From: Longimicrobium sp. | GTDB lineage: Bacteria; Gemmatimonadota; Gemmatimonadetes; Longimicrobiales; Longimicrobiaceae | Length of the DNA stretch: 64,000 bases | Assembly: GCA_036387335.1 (NCBI GenBank) | Contig: DASVTZ010000203.1 | Location: forward strand, 62,001 to 126,000 | Direction of reading: 5' to 3' | Shown here: piece by piece, positions 16,621 to 26,000 of the stretch | How the letters are laid out: each line of letters starts with the position of its first letter | Position numbering within the stretch: the stretch's first letter is position 1 | Program-made: the position numbers and the translations under genes | The notes under the pieces: model-generated | What the model was told of the DNA's origin: nothing | Seen by the model: only the letters and a program-made list of their open reading frames with translations | The model's database searches: none

Positions 16621-18096
16621 GTGAAGGAACGCTCCACCCACCGCTCGCTCGTATTCACCGGGCTCCTCCTGGCGATGTTCATGTCCGCCATCGAGGGGAC
16701 CATCGTGGCCACGGCCATGCCCAGCATCGCGTCCGAGCTGGGCGGGTTCGCGCTCTACAGCTGGGTCTTCTCGTCGTACCTGCTGATGCAGGCCATCGCC
16801 ATCCCCATCTTCGGAAAGCTCTCCGACCTGGTGGGGAGGAAGCCGGTGTTCATCTGCGGCGTGGTGGTCCTGCTCGTGGGCTCGGTGCTCTGCGGCTTCG
16901 CGCACTCGATGACGGCGCTGGTGGGATACCGCTTCCTTCAGGGGCTGGGCGCGGGCGCGGTGCAGCCCATCACCACCACGCTGGCCGGCGACCTGTACAC
17001 GCTGGAGGAGCGCGGCCGCATCCAGGGCTACATCTCCAGCGTGTGGGGGATCTCGTCCATCGTGGGGCCGCTGGCGGGCGGGCTGCTGGTGCACAGCATC
17101 GGGTGGCCGTGGATCTTCTGGGTCAACCTGCCGCTGGGGCTCGCGTCCATCGGGCTGGTCGCGATCTACCTGCACGAGGGGCTCGAGCCGAAGGAGCGCA
17201 GCATCGACTACCCCGGCGCGCTCCTCCTGCTCGTCGGCGTCGGGTCGCTGATGCTGGCGCTGACCCAGGCGAGCACGTGGGGGATCGGGATCGTGGCGGG
17301 ACTGCTGGCGCTCTTCGTCATCTCGTTCTACCTCTTCATCAAGCAGGAGCGCCGCGCGCCCGACCCGCTGATGCAGATGGACCTGTGGTCGAGCGGCCTC
17401 ATCCGCTACGGCAACATCGCCACGCTCGGCGCCGGGATCCTGCTGATCGGCATCGTCACGTTCCTGCCCACGTTCGTGCAGGGCGTGCTGGGCGGGACCG
17501 CGCTGATGGCAGGCTTCGCGCTCTCGGCGATGACGCTGGGGTGGCCGCTCGCCGCCTTCATCGCGGGGCGGCGCATCGTGACCACGGGCGTGCGGCGTAT
17601 CGTGCGCGCGGGCGGCGTCGCGGTGCTCGCGGGGACGCTGACCATCGCGCTGCTGGCGGGCTTCGGGCCGGTGCCGGCGGGGATCGGTTCGTTCGTGCTG
17701 GGGGTGGGCCTGGGCCTCCTCACCAGCACCTCGCTCGTCGCCATCCAGAGCAGCGTCCCCTGGAACCAGCGCGGCGTCGCCACCGCATCCAACATGCTGA
17801 TGCGCATCCTGGGGAACGCCCTGGGCGCGGCGCTCTTCGGCGGCCTCCTCAACCTGATGATGTCGCGCTACATCCGCCGCGAGGGCCTGCAGGGACGCGT
17901 CTCGCTCGACAGCATCCAGTCGCTGATGGGCGAGTCCGCCCCCTCCGGCGCCCTGAGCCCCGCGGTGCTCGACCTCCTCCGCGCGGGCCTGTCGCAGAGC
18001 CTGCACGTCGTCTTCTGGGGAATCGCCCTCCTGGGCGTCCTCACCCTCATCGCCGCCTGGCGCATCCCCGAGATGGAGCGGGCGGCAGAAGATTGA
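16621..18096 (+). CDS. MFS multidrug exporter, DHA2 type
   Basis: 491 residues from a GTG; the open frame extends upstream through the palindrome, which is not coding. Motif A appears as GKLSDLVGRKPVF after the second helix, the first helix carries MFMSAIEGTIVATAMPSIAS (the D1-like motif of drug/proton antiporters), and about 14 hydrophobic segments follow. That matches the DHA2 family of proton-driven multidrug efflux pumps. No regulator gene is adjacent. Substrate unknown. Confidence 0.88.
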   Translation: MKERSTHRSLVFTGLLLAMFMSAIEGTIVATAMPSIASELGGFALYSWVFSSYLLMQAIAIPIFGKLSDLVGRKPVFICGVVVLLVGSVLCGFAHSMTALVGYRFLQGLGAGAVQPITTTLAGDLYTLEERGRIQGYISSVWGISSIVGPLAGGLLVHSIGWPWIFWVNLPLGLASIGLVAIYLHEGLEPKERSIDYPGALLLLVGVGSLMLALTQASTWGIGIVAGLLALFVISFYLFIKQERRAPDPLMQMDLWSSGLIRYGNIATLGAGILLIGIVTFLPTFVQGVLGGTALMAGFALSAMTLGWPLAAFIAGRRIVTTGVRRIVRAGGVAVLAGTLTIALLAGFGPVPAGIGSFVLGVGLGLLTSTSLVAIQSSVPWNQRGVATASNMLMRILGNALGAALFGGLLNLMMSRYIRREGLQGRVSLDSIQSLMGESAPSGALSPAVLDLLRAGLSQSLHVVFWGIALLGVLTLIAAWRIPEMERAAED

Positions 18097-18105
18097 TCGC
18101 CACCT

Positions 18106-18173
18106 GGAGGCACAGAGACGACTTCATCTCTGTGCCTCTGTGCCTCTGTGCCTCTGTGCCTCTGTGTCTCCTG
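18106..18173. repeat. Hairpin with five tandem CTCTGTGC units
   Basis: Ten bases after the MFS stop, GGAGGCACAGAGA (18106-18118) faces TCTCTGTGCCTC and four further CTCTGTGC copies. The left arm contains only one unit, so the array can slip among pairing registers. It probably forms the end of the MFS transcript. Confidence 0.65.
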
Positions 18174-18287
18174 CTGGAGCGATACCGTCCCATCCGCGCC
18201 ACCTACCGAACTACTTTCGCAAGATAGGGTTACGTCGCCTGGCAATGCGTCCAGCGCACGTCTACTTTCGCTCGTTAGCGCTCTGTC

Positions 18288-18316
18288 TTGCATAACCCAA
18301 CTCGATAGGTTATCCT
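18288..18316 (+). promoter_or_regulatory. Candidate promoter with overlapping inverted repeat, possibly leaderless
   Basis: TTGCAT (18288-18293) and TATCCT (18311-18316) are 17 bases apart; a start site six or seven bases later would fall on the ATG at 18322, giving a leaderless message. ATAACC (18292-18297) and GGTTAT (18308-18313) form an inverted repeat straddling the elements, a possible operator. No Shine-Dalgarno sequence precedes the ATG. Confidence 0.4.
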
Positions 18317-18321
18317 GGATC

Positions 18322-18567
18322 ATGCCGGTGATCTACGTGGGTGACGGGCTCACCGTAAAGGTCTTCACGCGCGAACACCGCCCGCCGCACGTGCACGTGT
18401 TCTGCCGGGACGGCGAAGCAATCATCGTGATTGGGGCGCCCGGAGAGGACCCGGAGGTGCGGGCCGTGTACGGCCTGCGCACCTGGGAAGTGGCGCGGGC
18501 AGTGGAGATCGTGCGGGAGAACCAGGCTGCTTTCCGCGACGCGTGGAGAAAGTACCATGGATACTGA
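18322..18567 (+). CDS. DUF4160 protein
   Basis: 81 residues, almost entirely the DUF4160 domain: GLTVKVFTREHRPPHVHVFC contains the conserved PPHxH motif, followed by DGEAIIVIGAP and VYGLRTWEVARAVEIVRENQ. Such genes nearly always precede a DUF2442 gene, as here with an 11-base overlap, and the pair is often suggested to be a toxin-antitoxin-like system. That role is unproven. Confidence 0.85.
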   Translation: MPVIYVGDGLTVKVFTREHRPPHVHVFCRDGEAIIVIGAPGEDPEVRAVYGLRTWEVARAVEIVRENQAAFRDAWRKYHGY

Positions 18568-18979
18568 GGCAGGGGTGGACCCGGCACTGATCCGCCAGAT
18601 CGCGGAAGCCCGCCGCGCTGGGCAGCGCGCGCTGAAAAACGAGCCGCGCGTCGCATTCGCCGCATACGATTCGGCTACCGGTGAGGTGCGTGTCCGGATG
18701 CACAACGGATCCTCCTTCGCCATACCCGTCCGCATGCTCATCGAGCTCGATGGGGCGGGCGATGAGGATCTTGCTGGCGTGAAGGTCCCGCCCTCTGGAT
18801 GCGGTCTCAGCTGGCCCGCTCTCGACGTGGACATCGCACTGTCGGGGATTCTGGACGCGGCATTCGGAAGCGTCGTGCGAAGCGGCATCGCCCGGAAAGC
18901 CGGCTCCACCCGCAGCAGCGCCAAATCACGCGCGTCCCGCGAGAATGGGAGAAAAGGCGGCAGGCCGCGAAAGGAGTAG
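18557..18979 (+). CDS. DUF2442 protein
   Basis: 140 residues. The core VRVRMHNGSSFAIPVRMLIE, DEDLAGVKVPPSGCGLSWPA and LDVDIALSGILDAAFG is the DUF2442 domain with its GxxLxWxxLDxDxxV pattern. The C-terminal tail is basic and ends NGRKGGRPRKE, a frequent DNA-binding-like extension in this family. Its ATG lies inside the DUF4160 gene, so the two are translationally coupled. The basic tail would fit an autoregulatory DNA-binding partner; this is inference. Confidence 0.85.
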   Translation: MDTEAGVDPALIRQIAEARRAGQRALKNEPRVAFAAYDSATGEVRVRMHNGSSFAIPVRMLIELDGAGDEDLAGVKVPPSGCGLSWPALDVDIALSGILDAAFGSVVRSGIARKAGSTRSSAKSRASRENGRKGGRPRKE

Positions 18980-19113
18980 CGGCGGGGCTGATACAGAGGC
19001 AGAGACCAACTCATCTGGCGCCGAACCGGGTCCGTCATTGTCGAAAACGGTGACCTTCGCGTAGACGGAAGAGGCCGCGCGGAGATACGGTCGTACCCAC
19101 CACGGGAGCATCG

Positions 19114-19347
19114 ATGAGCAAGCACCTTAATCGCATCCAGATTGATCCCACGATCTGCCACGGAAAGCCGACCGTGCGGGGCCTCCGCTATCCCGTCGAG
19201 TTGATTCTGGATCTGCTTAGTGCGGGGATGACGCACGAGGAGATCCTCGCGGACTATGAGGATCTGGAGCGCGAGGACATCCTGGCCGTTCTCGAGTATG
19301 CCGCGCATCTCAGCCGCGTGAAGCGGATCGACCCGCTCGCCGCGTGA
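19114..19347 (+). CDS. DUF433 antitoxin
   Basis: 77 residues preceded by GGGAG nine bases upstream. The sequence RIQIDPTICHGKPTVRGLRY, PVELILDLLSAGMTHEEILA and DYEDLEREDILAVLEYAA is a complete DUF433 domain, a small winged-helix protein that usually neutralises a downstream DUF5615 PIN-like toxin. The stop codon overlaps a GTG that opens the expected toxin frame, but the toxin is truncated (next entry). The antitoxin itself looks intact. Confidence 0.88.
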   Translation: MSKHLNRIQIDPTICHGKPTVRGLRYPVELILDLLSAGMTHEEILADYEDLEREDILAVLEYAAHLSRVKRIDPLAA

Positions 19348-19424
19348 GGTTTCTGGTTGACGCGCAGCTTCCACGGCGGTTCGCGGGATGGTTGCCGGTT
19401 GCGTTAGTGACCGCGAGGTACTGA
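19344..19424 (+). pseudogene. Remnant of DUF5615 PIN-like toxin
   Basis: From the GTG overlapping the DUF433 stop (GTGA), 26 codons read VRFLVDAQLPRRFAGWLPVA and then LVTARY before a stop. The first 18 residues match the start of DUF5615 toxins (xFLVDAxLPxxLAxWL), including the first catalytic Asp; normal proteins have about 110 residues. The remaining acidic residues of the PIN-like site are missing, so the product cannot be active. The antitoxin is retained without its toxin. Confidence 0.7.
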
Positions 19425-19451
19425 ATAGAAGCCGAACAGCGCAGAAGTAAA

Positions 19452-19480
19452 GCAGCCGCGGGCATACTGTCCACGGCTGC
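19452..19480. terminator. Possible hairpin terminator
   Basis: GCAGCCG (19452-19458) pairs with CGGCTGC (19474-19480), extended by CGG/CCA contacts. Only a short T-run follows on the plus strand (GATGTTT); on the minus strand TTTACTTCT follows. It sits after the DUF433/toxin remnant. The following 140 bases before the HEAT-like gene hold no recognisable feature. Confidence 0.35.
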
Positions 19481-19621
19481 CGATGTTTACGCGCTCGACC
19501 GCCGCACCACCTCCACCGCCATGCCTGGGTACACCGTCAGGCACACCAGCTCACGGCGGCACACTGAATGCGGCGCGAGCGCACCTCCACCACCTACAAC
19601 TCATACTTCGAATCACGCGAC

Positions 19622-20434
19622 ATGGAAGCATCGTACTCACCGCCCGTGGCGCAGCTGCTGGAGCTTGGCGAGGAACCGGCTCGCCAGAGCCCGTGGCACG
19701 ACTACCTGGCGCTGGGGCTCACGCGAGAGCACGTGCCGGAGCTGATCCGACTGCTCACCGACCCGGACGTGCAGGAATACGACGAGGAAAGCGCACGGGG
19801 GTTCTGGCCGCCGATCCACGCGTGGCGAGCGCTGGGGCAGCTTCAGGCGGAGGAGGCGCTGGAGCCGCTCGCGACGCTCCTCCAGGAGCCGGAGGACGAG
19901 GAGGACGACTGGAGGCTCACTGATATTCCGAGAGTGCTCGGGATGATCGGCCCGGCCGCGATCCCGGTAGCCCAGAGAATCGTGGCGCGGGAAGAGCTCG
20001 ACGTATATACCCGCTACGCCGCCATGGCCGTCCTGAGCGAGGTGGCGACCCGCTGGCCGGAGGCGCGGGACCAGTCCGTCGAGATCCTGACCGGGTACCT
20101 CCACGACTGGGAAAACCGCGATCCCGAGTTCAACGCCTTCGTGATTTCACATCTCATGCACATCGGCGCGACGGAGGCCGCACCCCTCATCACCGACGCG
20201 TTCGAGGCGGGCGCGGTGGATCTTTCGCTGGTCGGCGACTGGGAGGACGTGCAGGTGGAGATGGGATTGCTCGCCGAACGCACCACGCCGCGCGCAGACA
20301 ATTTCCCGTACAAGATGCGTAGTTCGTCGGCTCCCCCGCCGGAGGCGGCGCCCAGGCACGCCCGCTCCACCCAGAAGGCGAAGAACCGCCGCAAGGACGC
20401 CAGGGCTTCACGCAAGCGCAACCGGCGGAAGTAG
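19622..20434 (+). CDS. HEAT-repeat-like protein with basic tail
   Basis: About 270 residues. The first 230 residues form paired helices with repeated patterns such as HVPELIRLLTDPDV, AWRALGQLQAEEALEPLATL, IPRVLGMIGPAAIPVAQRIV and YAAMAVLSEVATRWPEARDQ, typical of HEAT/armadillo scaffolds (DUF1186-like). The last 35 residues are very basic (RSTQKAKNRRKDARASRKRN), suggesting nucleic-acid contact. The start is uncertain: no Shine-Dalgarno sequence is visible and an in-frame ATG at 19568 adds 18 residues. It is convergent with the gene downstream of the Wadjet operon. Function unknown. Confidence 0.7.
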   Translation: MEASYSPPVAQLLELGEEPARQSPWHDYLALGLTREHVPELIRLLTDPDVQEYDEESARGFWPPIHAWRALGQLQAEEALEPLATLLQEPEDEEDDWRLTDIPRVLGMIGPAAIPVAQRIVAREELDVYTRYAAMAVLSEVATRWPEARDQSVEILTGYLHDWENRDPEFNAFVISHLMHIGATEAAPLITDAFEAGAVDLSLVGDWEDVQVEMGLLAERTTPRADNFPYKMRSSSAPPPEAAPRHARSTQKAKNRRKDARASRKRNRRK

Positions 20435-20444
20435 GCGCCTGCGA

Positions 20445-21631
20445 TCAGGCCAGCGATAGATCGGTTTGCGTGGTGGCGACGGGGCCCGCAGGCCGCTCAT
20501 TGCGGAGGGCCTGGTCCAGCCGCTCCACGAAGCGGCGCTTCTTCATGTGCCGCTCGCGAACGGCGACGGTGCGCGCATCCGACTCGTCTTTTCGGCCGTC
20601 TCGCACCGCGATCTCGCGGAGGTCGATCAGGAGCCGCACGGCCTCGTCGTAAGCCCCGGCGTTCTTTTGAGCGGCGAGCTCGTCCACCCGCGCCCAGGAT
20701 TCCTCCTCGCGCTCCGCGATCGCGTCCAGGCGGCGCTCGCGGGCGGCGGCCTCCGCGCGTTCGCGCCGCGCCAGGTCCCGCGCGGCCTCCAGCTCCTCGA
20801 CGCGGACCCGCTCCGCCGCGATCCGCTCCGCCGCCTCGAGCAGATCCGCCACGGTGCGGGGCTCCGCCTGCTCCGGCCGGACTCGGCCTGCGCCTCGCGG
20901 AAACGGCGCAGAAGCTCCGCGCGCACGGAGGCGGGGTCGCGCTCGGCCACCTGCGCGAGAAGGTCGGCGGCTTCGGCGGCGGGGAGCGCGGCGACCCAGG
21001 CCCGTACCGCCGCCGGGTCATCGGCGGGAACGGTGCTGGCGCTGCCCTCCGCCGCGGCCGCGATCAGGTCCGGATCGATGCGCAGGAAGTCCGCGAAGGC
21101 GTGCTGCGCGGGCGTGAGATCGCCGAGCCCCGGCGGAACCGGTGGCTCCAGCTCCTCGTCCGCCACCTCGCCGGAATAGACGCACAGGAGCCACCCGAGA
21201 TACAGCGCCCGGTGGTCCCCGCTCGCGATCTCGCCGCGCACCGCGACGATGGATGCAAGCAGCCCCGACGGCTCCAGCCATTCGTCGTCCCCGCCGTCCA
21301 GCTCACTGGTGAAGCAGAGGATCACGGGCTCGCCATCCGCCGACGCCGGAGGGCCGGGGCAGTACGGGTGGGCGGTCTCCAGCGCCAGCGAACCGGGTGG
21401 AAGGCGCAAGAAGATCTCGCGCGTTCCCCAGTTCGCCAGGTACAGGAAGGCGTCGAAGTACTGCTCCACCCAGGCGAACGCATCTCCCTTGAAGTCGCCC
21501 CAGTGGTACTCGTTCACGAACCGCGTGGGCGTGATCTCGGCGCGCGTGGAGACGGCGCGCAGCTCGCGCATCTCGGCCGGGGAGAGCTTCCGGTCGATCG
21601 CCAGGAACTCGTAGTACTGGTATTCGCTCAT
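20445..21631 (-). pseudogene. Frameshifted gene of uncharacterised family (starts MSEYQYYEFLAID)
   Basis: Two overlapping frames together encode one protein of about 395 residues. The first (from 21631) reads MSEYQYYEFLAIDRKLSPAE, TRFVNEYHWGDFKGDAFAWV and YLANWGTREIFLRLPPG, a recognisable widespread family of unknown function, and loses protein-like composition after REAQAES. The second frame continues naturally with PEQAEPRTVADLLEAAERIA and a long coiled coil ending in KKRRFVERLDQAL. A single-base deletion near 20873-20886 (a CCGGCCGG run) explains the switch. It lies 44 bases after jetD and could belong to that transcript. Either a real mutation or a sequencing error. Confidence 0.7.
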
Positions 21632-21675
21632 CTGGATCGTTTTCTTCTGGATGATGCGCCGCGCCGCGGACGGAG

Positions 21676-23037
21676 CTACCGCGCGGCGTGCACGGAGCGA
21701 GCGGTGCCTGGATCACCACCGCGCCGGGGCGGCGGTTCGCCGCGGAGGACGAACCGGTCCAGATCGGCCTTGAGCGAATCGATGAGACCCTCATGGTGGG
21801 CGGCCTGGCGGAGAACGGACATCTCGGCGACCAGGCCCGGGAAGAGGCGTGCGGAAGTCTGAACGGCGGCAGGGTCGAGCGCCGCGCTGCCGGCGCGCAC
21901 TGCCGCCCGGTAGTCTTCCGGCTCCATGCGCCACGGGCTTGCGGACGCGGCATAGCGGTCGAGCACCGCCGCGGCGATCTCCAGCCCTCCAGCATCGAAG
22001 TCTCCGCTGTAGAAGAGATGGACCCCGGTTTCCGTGAGAAGCCGGAGCAGCTGATGGTCGGCGGTGTTCAGGTTACCGTTGGTGCAGATGAGCGTGGGGT
22101 GGTGGTCGGCACGATAGTGGGCGTTCACGTGCCGTACGAGCGCCGCGAAGACGGTGGGGTTCTCCACCACGAAAGCGACATCCCTCCAGGCGCGCACGTC
22201 TCCGCCCAGCTCAGCCAGGGAGTAGAGCGTCAGCGGACGATCCACCCCCTTTTTGCGAAGCACCCTCAGGTATTCGTCGTCCCCGCACAGGCCAAAGGTG
22301 TCCACGCGTACGGAGACCGGATCGCGCGCGATCCCCGCCTCGGACAGCAGAAGGGTCCGCCAGGCCACGGTACGACGCTCCTCGCGCCGCGCCGCTTCCG
22401 GGAAGGTGAACTCCAGTGCCCGCAGGAGGAGCGCGCCGGCGGGGCGGTCGGCGTCCAGCCCATGCGCGTTTCCAGTGACCTCGTTCGCCAGCTCCGCCAG
22501 GTAGATGGGCGGCGAGGCGCTCCCCGGCATGCAGTCGAACACCCGCGCGACGGCACGCACGGCGTCCAGCAGCGTCGCCTCGCCCCAGCGGTGGAAGTCC
22601 GCGCGGAGCGCCGACTCACCCGCGTGCAGCCACGTCATCATCCGGGTCTGCGCGCCCATGGAGAGCCCTAGCGAAGGGAGCATCTGGAAACAGCGGCTGA
22701 TGGCGCGCTCCCTCGCGGCCAGCGCACGCTCCTCCCCTTCCTTCTTCCAGACGATGGGCGCACCGAGGTGAAGCTCCAGCGCTTCGCGGAGCGAACACCG
22801 AAACCGGGTCCTCTCCCGAAGGATCCGGTCGATCTCGGCCACGCGCATCGTGCCACCCGGACGCAAGAGCCTGCCGACCAGGTCGTGCAGCGCATCGGCC
22901 TGATCCGGCGTCTCGATGGTGAGCACCCCCTTTGGCGCGCCGTGCCGCTCCAACGAGCGGTGCAGCGCATCCAGCAGTGGAGCAAAAGCGGGGTTCCGCA
23001 GGAGCGTGAGCAGATCCTCGACGACGTCACGTCGCAC
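21676..23037 (-). CDS. jetD: Wadjet type II JetD, DUF2399 TOPRIM nuclease (TIGR02679)
   Basis: 453 residues from a GTG overlapping the jetC stop by 11 bases. The C-terminal DUF2399 region has the TOPRIM signature: Glu in FVVENPTVF (about residue 292), LICTNGNLNTADHQLL (about 317-332) and the Asp pair in YSGDFDAGGLEIA (346 and 348). The N-terminal half is the helical arm region of TIGR02679 proteins. In Wadjet systems JetD is the topoisomerase-VI-A-like nuclease that cuts small circular plasmids after the SMC complex has extruded them. All expected acidic residues are present, so it should be active. Confidence 0.88.
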   Translation of the reverse strand: MRRDVVEDLLTLLRNPAFAPLLDALHRSLERHGAPKGVLTIETPDQADALHDLVGRLLRPGGTMRVAEIDRILRERTRFRCSLREALELHLGAPIVWKKEGEERALAARERAISRCFQMLPSLGLSMGAQTRMMTWLHAGESALRADFHRWGEATLLDAVRAVARVFDCMPGSASPPIYLAELANEVTGNAHGLDADRPAGALLLRALEFTFPEAARREERRTVAWRTLLLSEAGIARDPVSVRVDTFGLCGDDEYLRVLRKKGVDRPLTLYSLAELGGDVRAWRDVAFVVENPTVFAALVRHVNAHYRADHHPTLICTNGNLNTADHQLLRLLTETGVHLFYSGDFDAGGLEIAAAVLDRYAASASPWRMEPEDYRAAVRAGSAALDPAAVQTSARLFPGLVAEMSVLRQAAHHEGLIDSLKADLDRFVLRGEPPPRRGGDPGTARSVHAAR

Positions 23038-26000
23038 GCTCCACCTCCCGGGCCCGCGGGGTCTCGACGCCGAGGAGCTCGTCGCCGATGAAGTCGAAGC
23101 GGCGCTCGCCGTCCCACACGGAGAGGGTGGGGGCGACGGTGATGCCGTCCGAGAGCATCTCGTAGGTGGCGGAGCCGCGCACGCCCGCGCCGAGCCCCGC
23201 GGCCTTTTCCGTCGCCATGATCCAGCAGAAGCCCAGCTCGGTGAGAAGGGCGTAGATCTCGCCGGCGTTGCGGTCGTCCACGCCCGCGAAGGCCTCATCG
23301 AAGCCCACCAGGCGGGGCGCCGCGCGGTCCGCGGTGGCGAGGCGCGCGGAGACGGCCGCGATCAGCGGAAGGAGGAGGTCCAGCGTGCGCCGCCCGCCGC
23401 TCCCCTGGCCGTACACGCGCTTCGTCAGCGGCATCCAGCGCCCGCTCTCGTCGCGCCGCTGCACGGACAGGGTGTACCACTGCTGGTACGCCACCATCTC
23501 GCGCAACGCGGTGGCGTAGTCCACCAGCAGCTCGCGCTCGCGGCTCCTGCGGCGGATGTCGGACACCATCCTGCGGAAGATCTCCATCAGCTCGTCCCGC
23601 CGCGACTCGTCCAGCGCGATGCCCCGCTGCGAGAGGAGGTCGTCCAGCCGCCGCGGGTCGAAGGCGTCGGCGGTCTCGCGCGGGCGCACCTCCCAGTGCA
23701 GGCGCATGATCCCGCCCTTGAAGAGCTTCATGCGGCCCAGCGTGGCGTTGATCTCCTCCACCCACCGGCGCGTGCCGCGGATGGCGTCGCGGATGGCGTC
23801 CACCACGTCGCGCAGCATCAGCTGCTCGATGAGCTTCCGGTCCTCCTCCTCCAAGAGGTTCTCGTTGCGCACCTGCAGCGCTTCGAGGACGCGGTAGAGC
23901 TCGTACAGCGGCATCTCGCCCTGCTCGTGCGTGAAGCGGAGGATGTCGCCGTCGAGCGTGGGGCTGAGCTCCTCGAAGGTGCTGCTGGCCTGCGCGAACG
24001 CGCGATGGAGGTCGTCGCGCGCGGCCTTGGCTTGCCCGTCCACTTCGCGGATCTCCACCCCGGTCAGGATGAGCTCGCCGGCGCGGCCGAGCCCCGGACC
24101 GCGCGCGGCCTCCACGTACTCTTCGAGCGTGGGATACGCTTCCAGGCGGGTGCGGAAGGCGGCCTCGTCCCCCTGCAGTCGTATCGCGGCGGAGCGGAGC
24201 TGGTCCGCGTAGTCCGGCTCCGACTCCGAGAGCTGGGTCACCTTGCCCGTGTTCTGCGCGATGGAGTCCCTCGCCGCCTCGTCCGCGCGGGCGATGTCCG
24301 CCAGCCTGTCCTGGAGCACGCGGATCTCCGCCGCCAGCTCTTCGCGGCCGATGCTCGCCTGCGTGAGCTGCTCTTCGAGGGTGCGGAGCTGCGCGTCCAG
24401 CGTGCGCACTCGCGCGTCCGATTGCGCGATGCGCGGCGCCAGCTCCTCCAGGCTCGTACGAAGATCCTCCAGCCTTCGAACCCGCGCGGCGTGCGTGCGG
24501 CGGATCTCCTCCAGCCGCTCCACGTCCTCTCCCACCGCGCGCGCCAGTGCCGATACTTCGCGGAGCGCGCCCGCCACCGCTTCGACCTCGGCCTTGGAGC
24601 GGTCCTTGAGGTAGGGTGCCGCGTCGGTGGCGCGGTCGAGCGCCGCGGTGCGCTCCTGCACGTCGCGCGTGTCCGTCTCCACCGTTTCCGCGGCGAGCTC
24701 AGCGCGCTTGCGGCGGCGCTCGCGCTCCTGCTCCTCGCGGTGGACCGCCAGGAGGCTGTCGTGGAGCGCCTGCAGGGCGCGCAGCTCCTGCGCATCGCGC
24801 CACTCGCGGCCCAGCGTGCGCTCGCGGGCGGTGAACGACTCGATCTCCGCGGTCAGCGTCGCCAGGGTGCCGCGCAGCTCTTTCAGTCTGGCGCGTGCCT
24901 CGTCCATGCGGCGGCGGCGCTCTTCGCGGCGGGCCGTCTCGCCCAGGAAGCGGACGCGCGCCTCGGCCGGTGCGGCGGTGTGGCCATGGAGCGGACCCAG
25001 GCGCCAGCCACCGTCCGGCTGCACCACCCCGCCCTCTCCGCCCAGCCCCAGCGTGCGCAGCGCGGCGCGAACGTCTTGCTCCGTCACTCCCGAAAGCGCG
25101 ACGGGCACCAGCCACTCGTCCGCCACCGCCACGGAGTCAGACGGCGCGATCCAGCGGTCGCCCAGTCCGTGTGCATCCAGCAGCGTGCGCACCCGCTCCG
25201 CCTCATCTACCGGGACGATGAGCGCATCGAGGAGCCCGGAGTCGTGGAGTGCGGCCTCGACTCGCGCAGCCAGCTCCGCGTCCTTCGCCAGCGGGTCCGC
25301 GAGGTCGCACGCGGCGAAGAGCGGGACGTGCGGGATGCCGTGCTCGCGCAGGAGGCGCCGCGCGGCGGCCTGTGCCGGGGTGCGGTCCGGCTCCACGTCG
25401 CGCTCGGTCGCGAGCCGCTTCAGCCGCGCCTCCACCTCCGACACCTCGCCCTGCACCCGGCCGCGCACCGTCTCCAGCTCCACCGCCAGCGCGCGCAGCT
25501 CGTCGCGCGCTTCGTCGTGCGCGGGGTGCAGCGGCGCGAGCATGGCGGCGGGGCGATGCCCCCGCGGATCGTACGCTTCGAGCCGCGCGAGCACTTCGCC
25601 GAAGGCCGCGTCCGGCACGCGCAGCTCCGTCGCCGCCGCCCGCCACGCCTCCAGCGCCGCGGCGGCCCCGGCGCGGCCCGCCTCCGCCTCACGCGCCGCG
25701 GCGCGGAAGCGTTCGTCCGCCTCGCCGAACTCGCGGCGCGCGAGGTCGCTGGCCCTGCGCGACAGCTCCAGCCGCCCGTTGGCCGCTGCGAGCGCGTCGT
25801 GCGCCGCGCCGATCGTGGCGAGCACGCGCCGCCGAGCCTCCACCTCGTCATCGATGGAGGACCGGGCGAGCTCCGATCCCGGCGCCGCACCGGCCTCGAC
25901 GCCGATCCCTTCGAGCGCATCGCGGGCCCGCTCCACGCGCGACGACAGCGGCACCCAGAACGCGCGCCGCGCCGCGCCGGCCAGCTCCTCCAGCCGGCCG

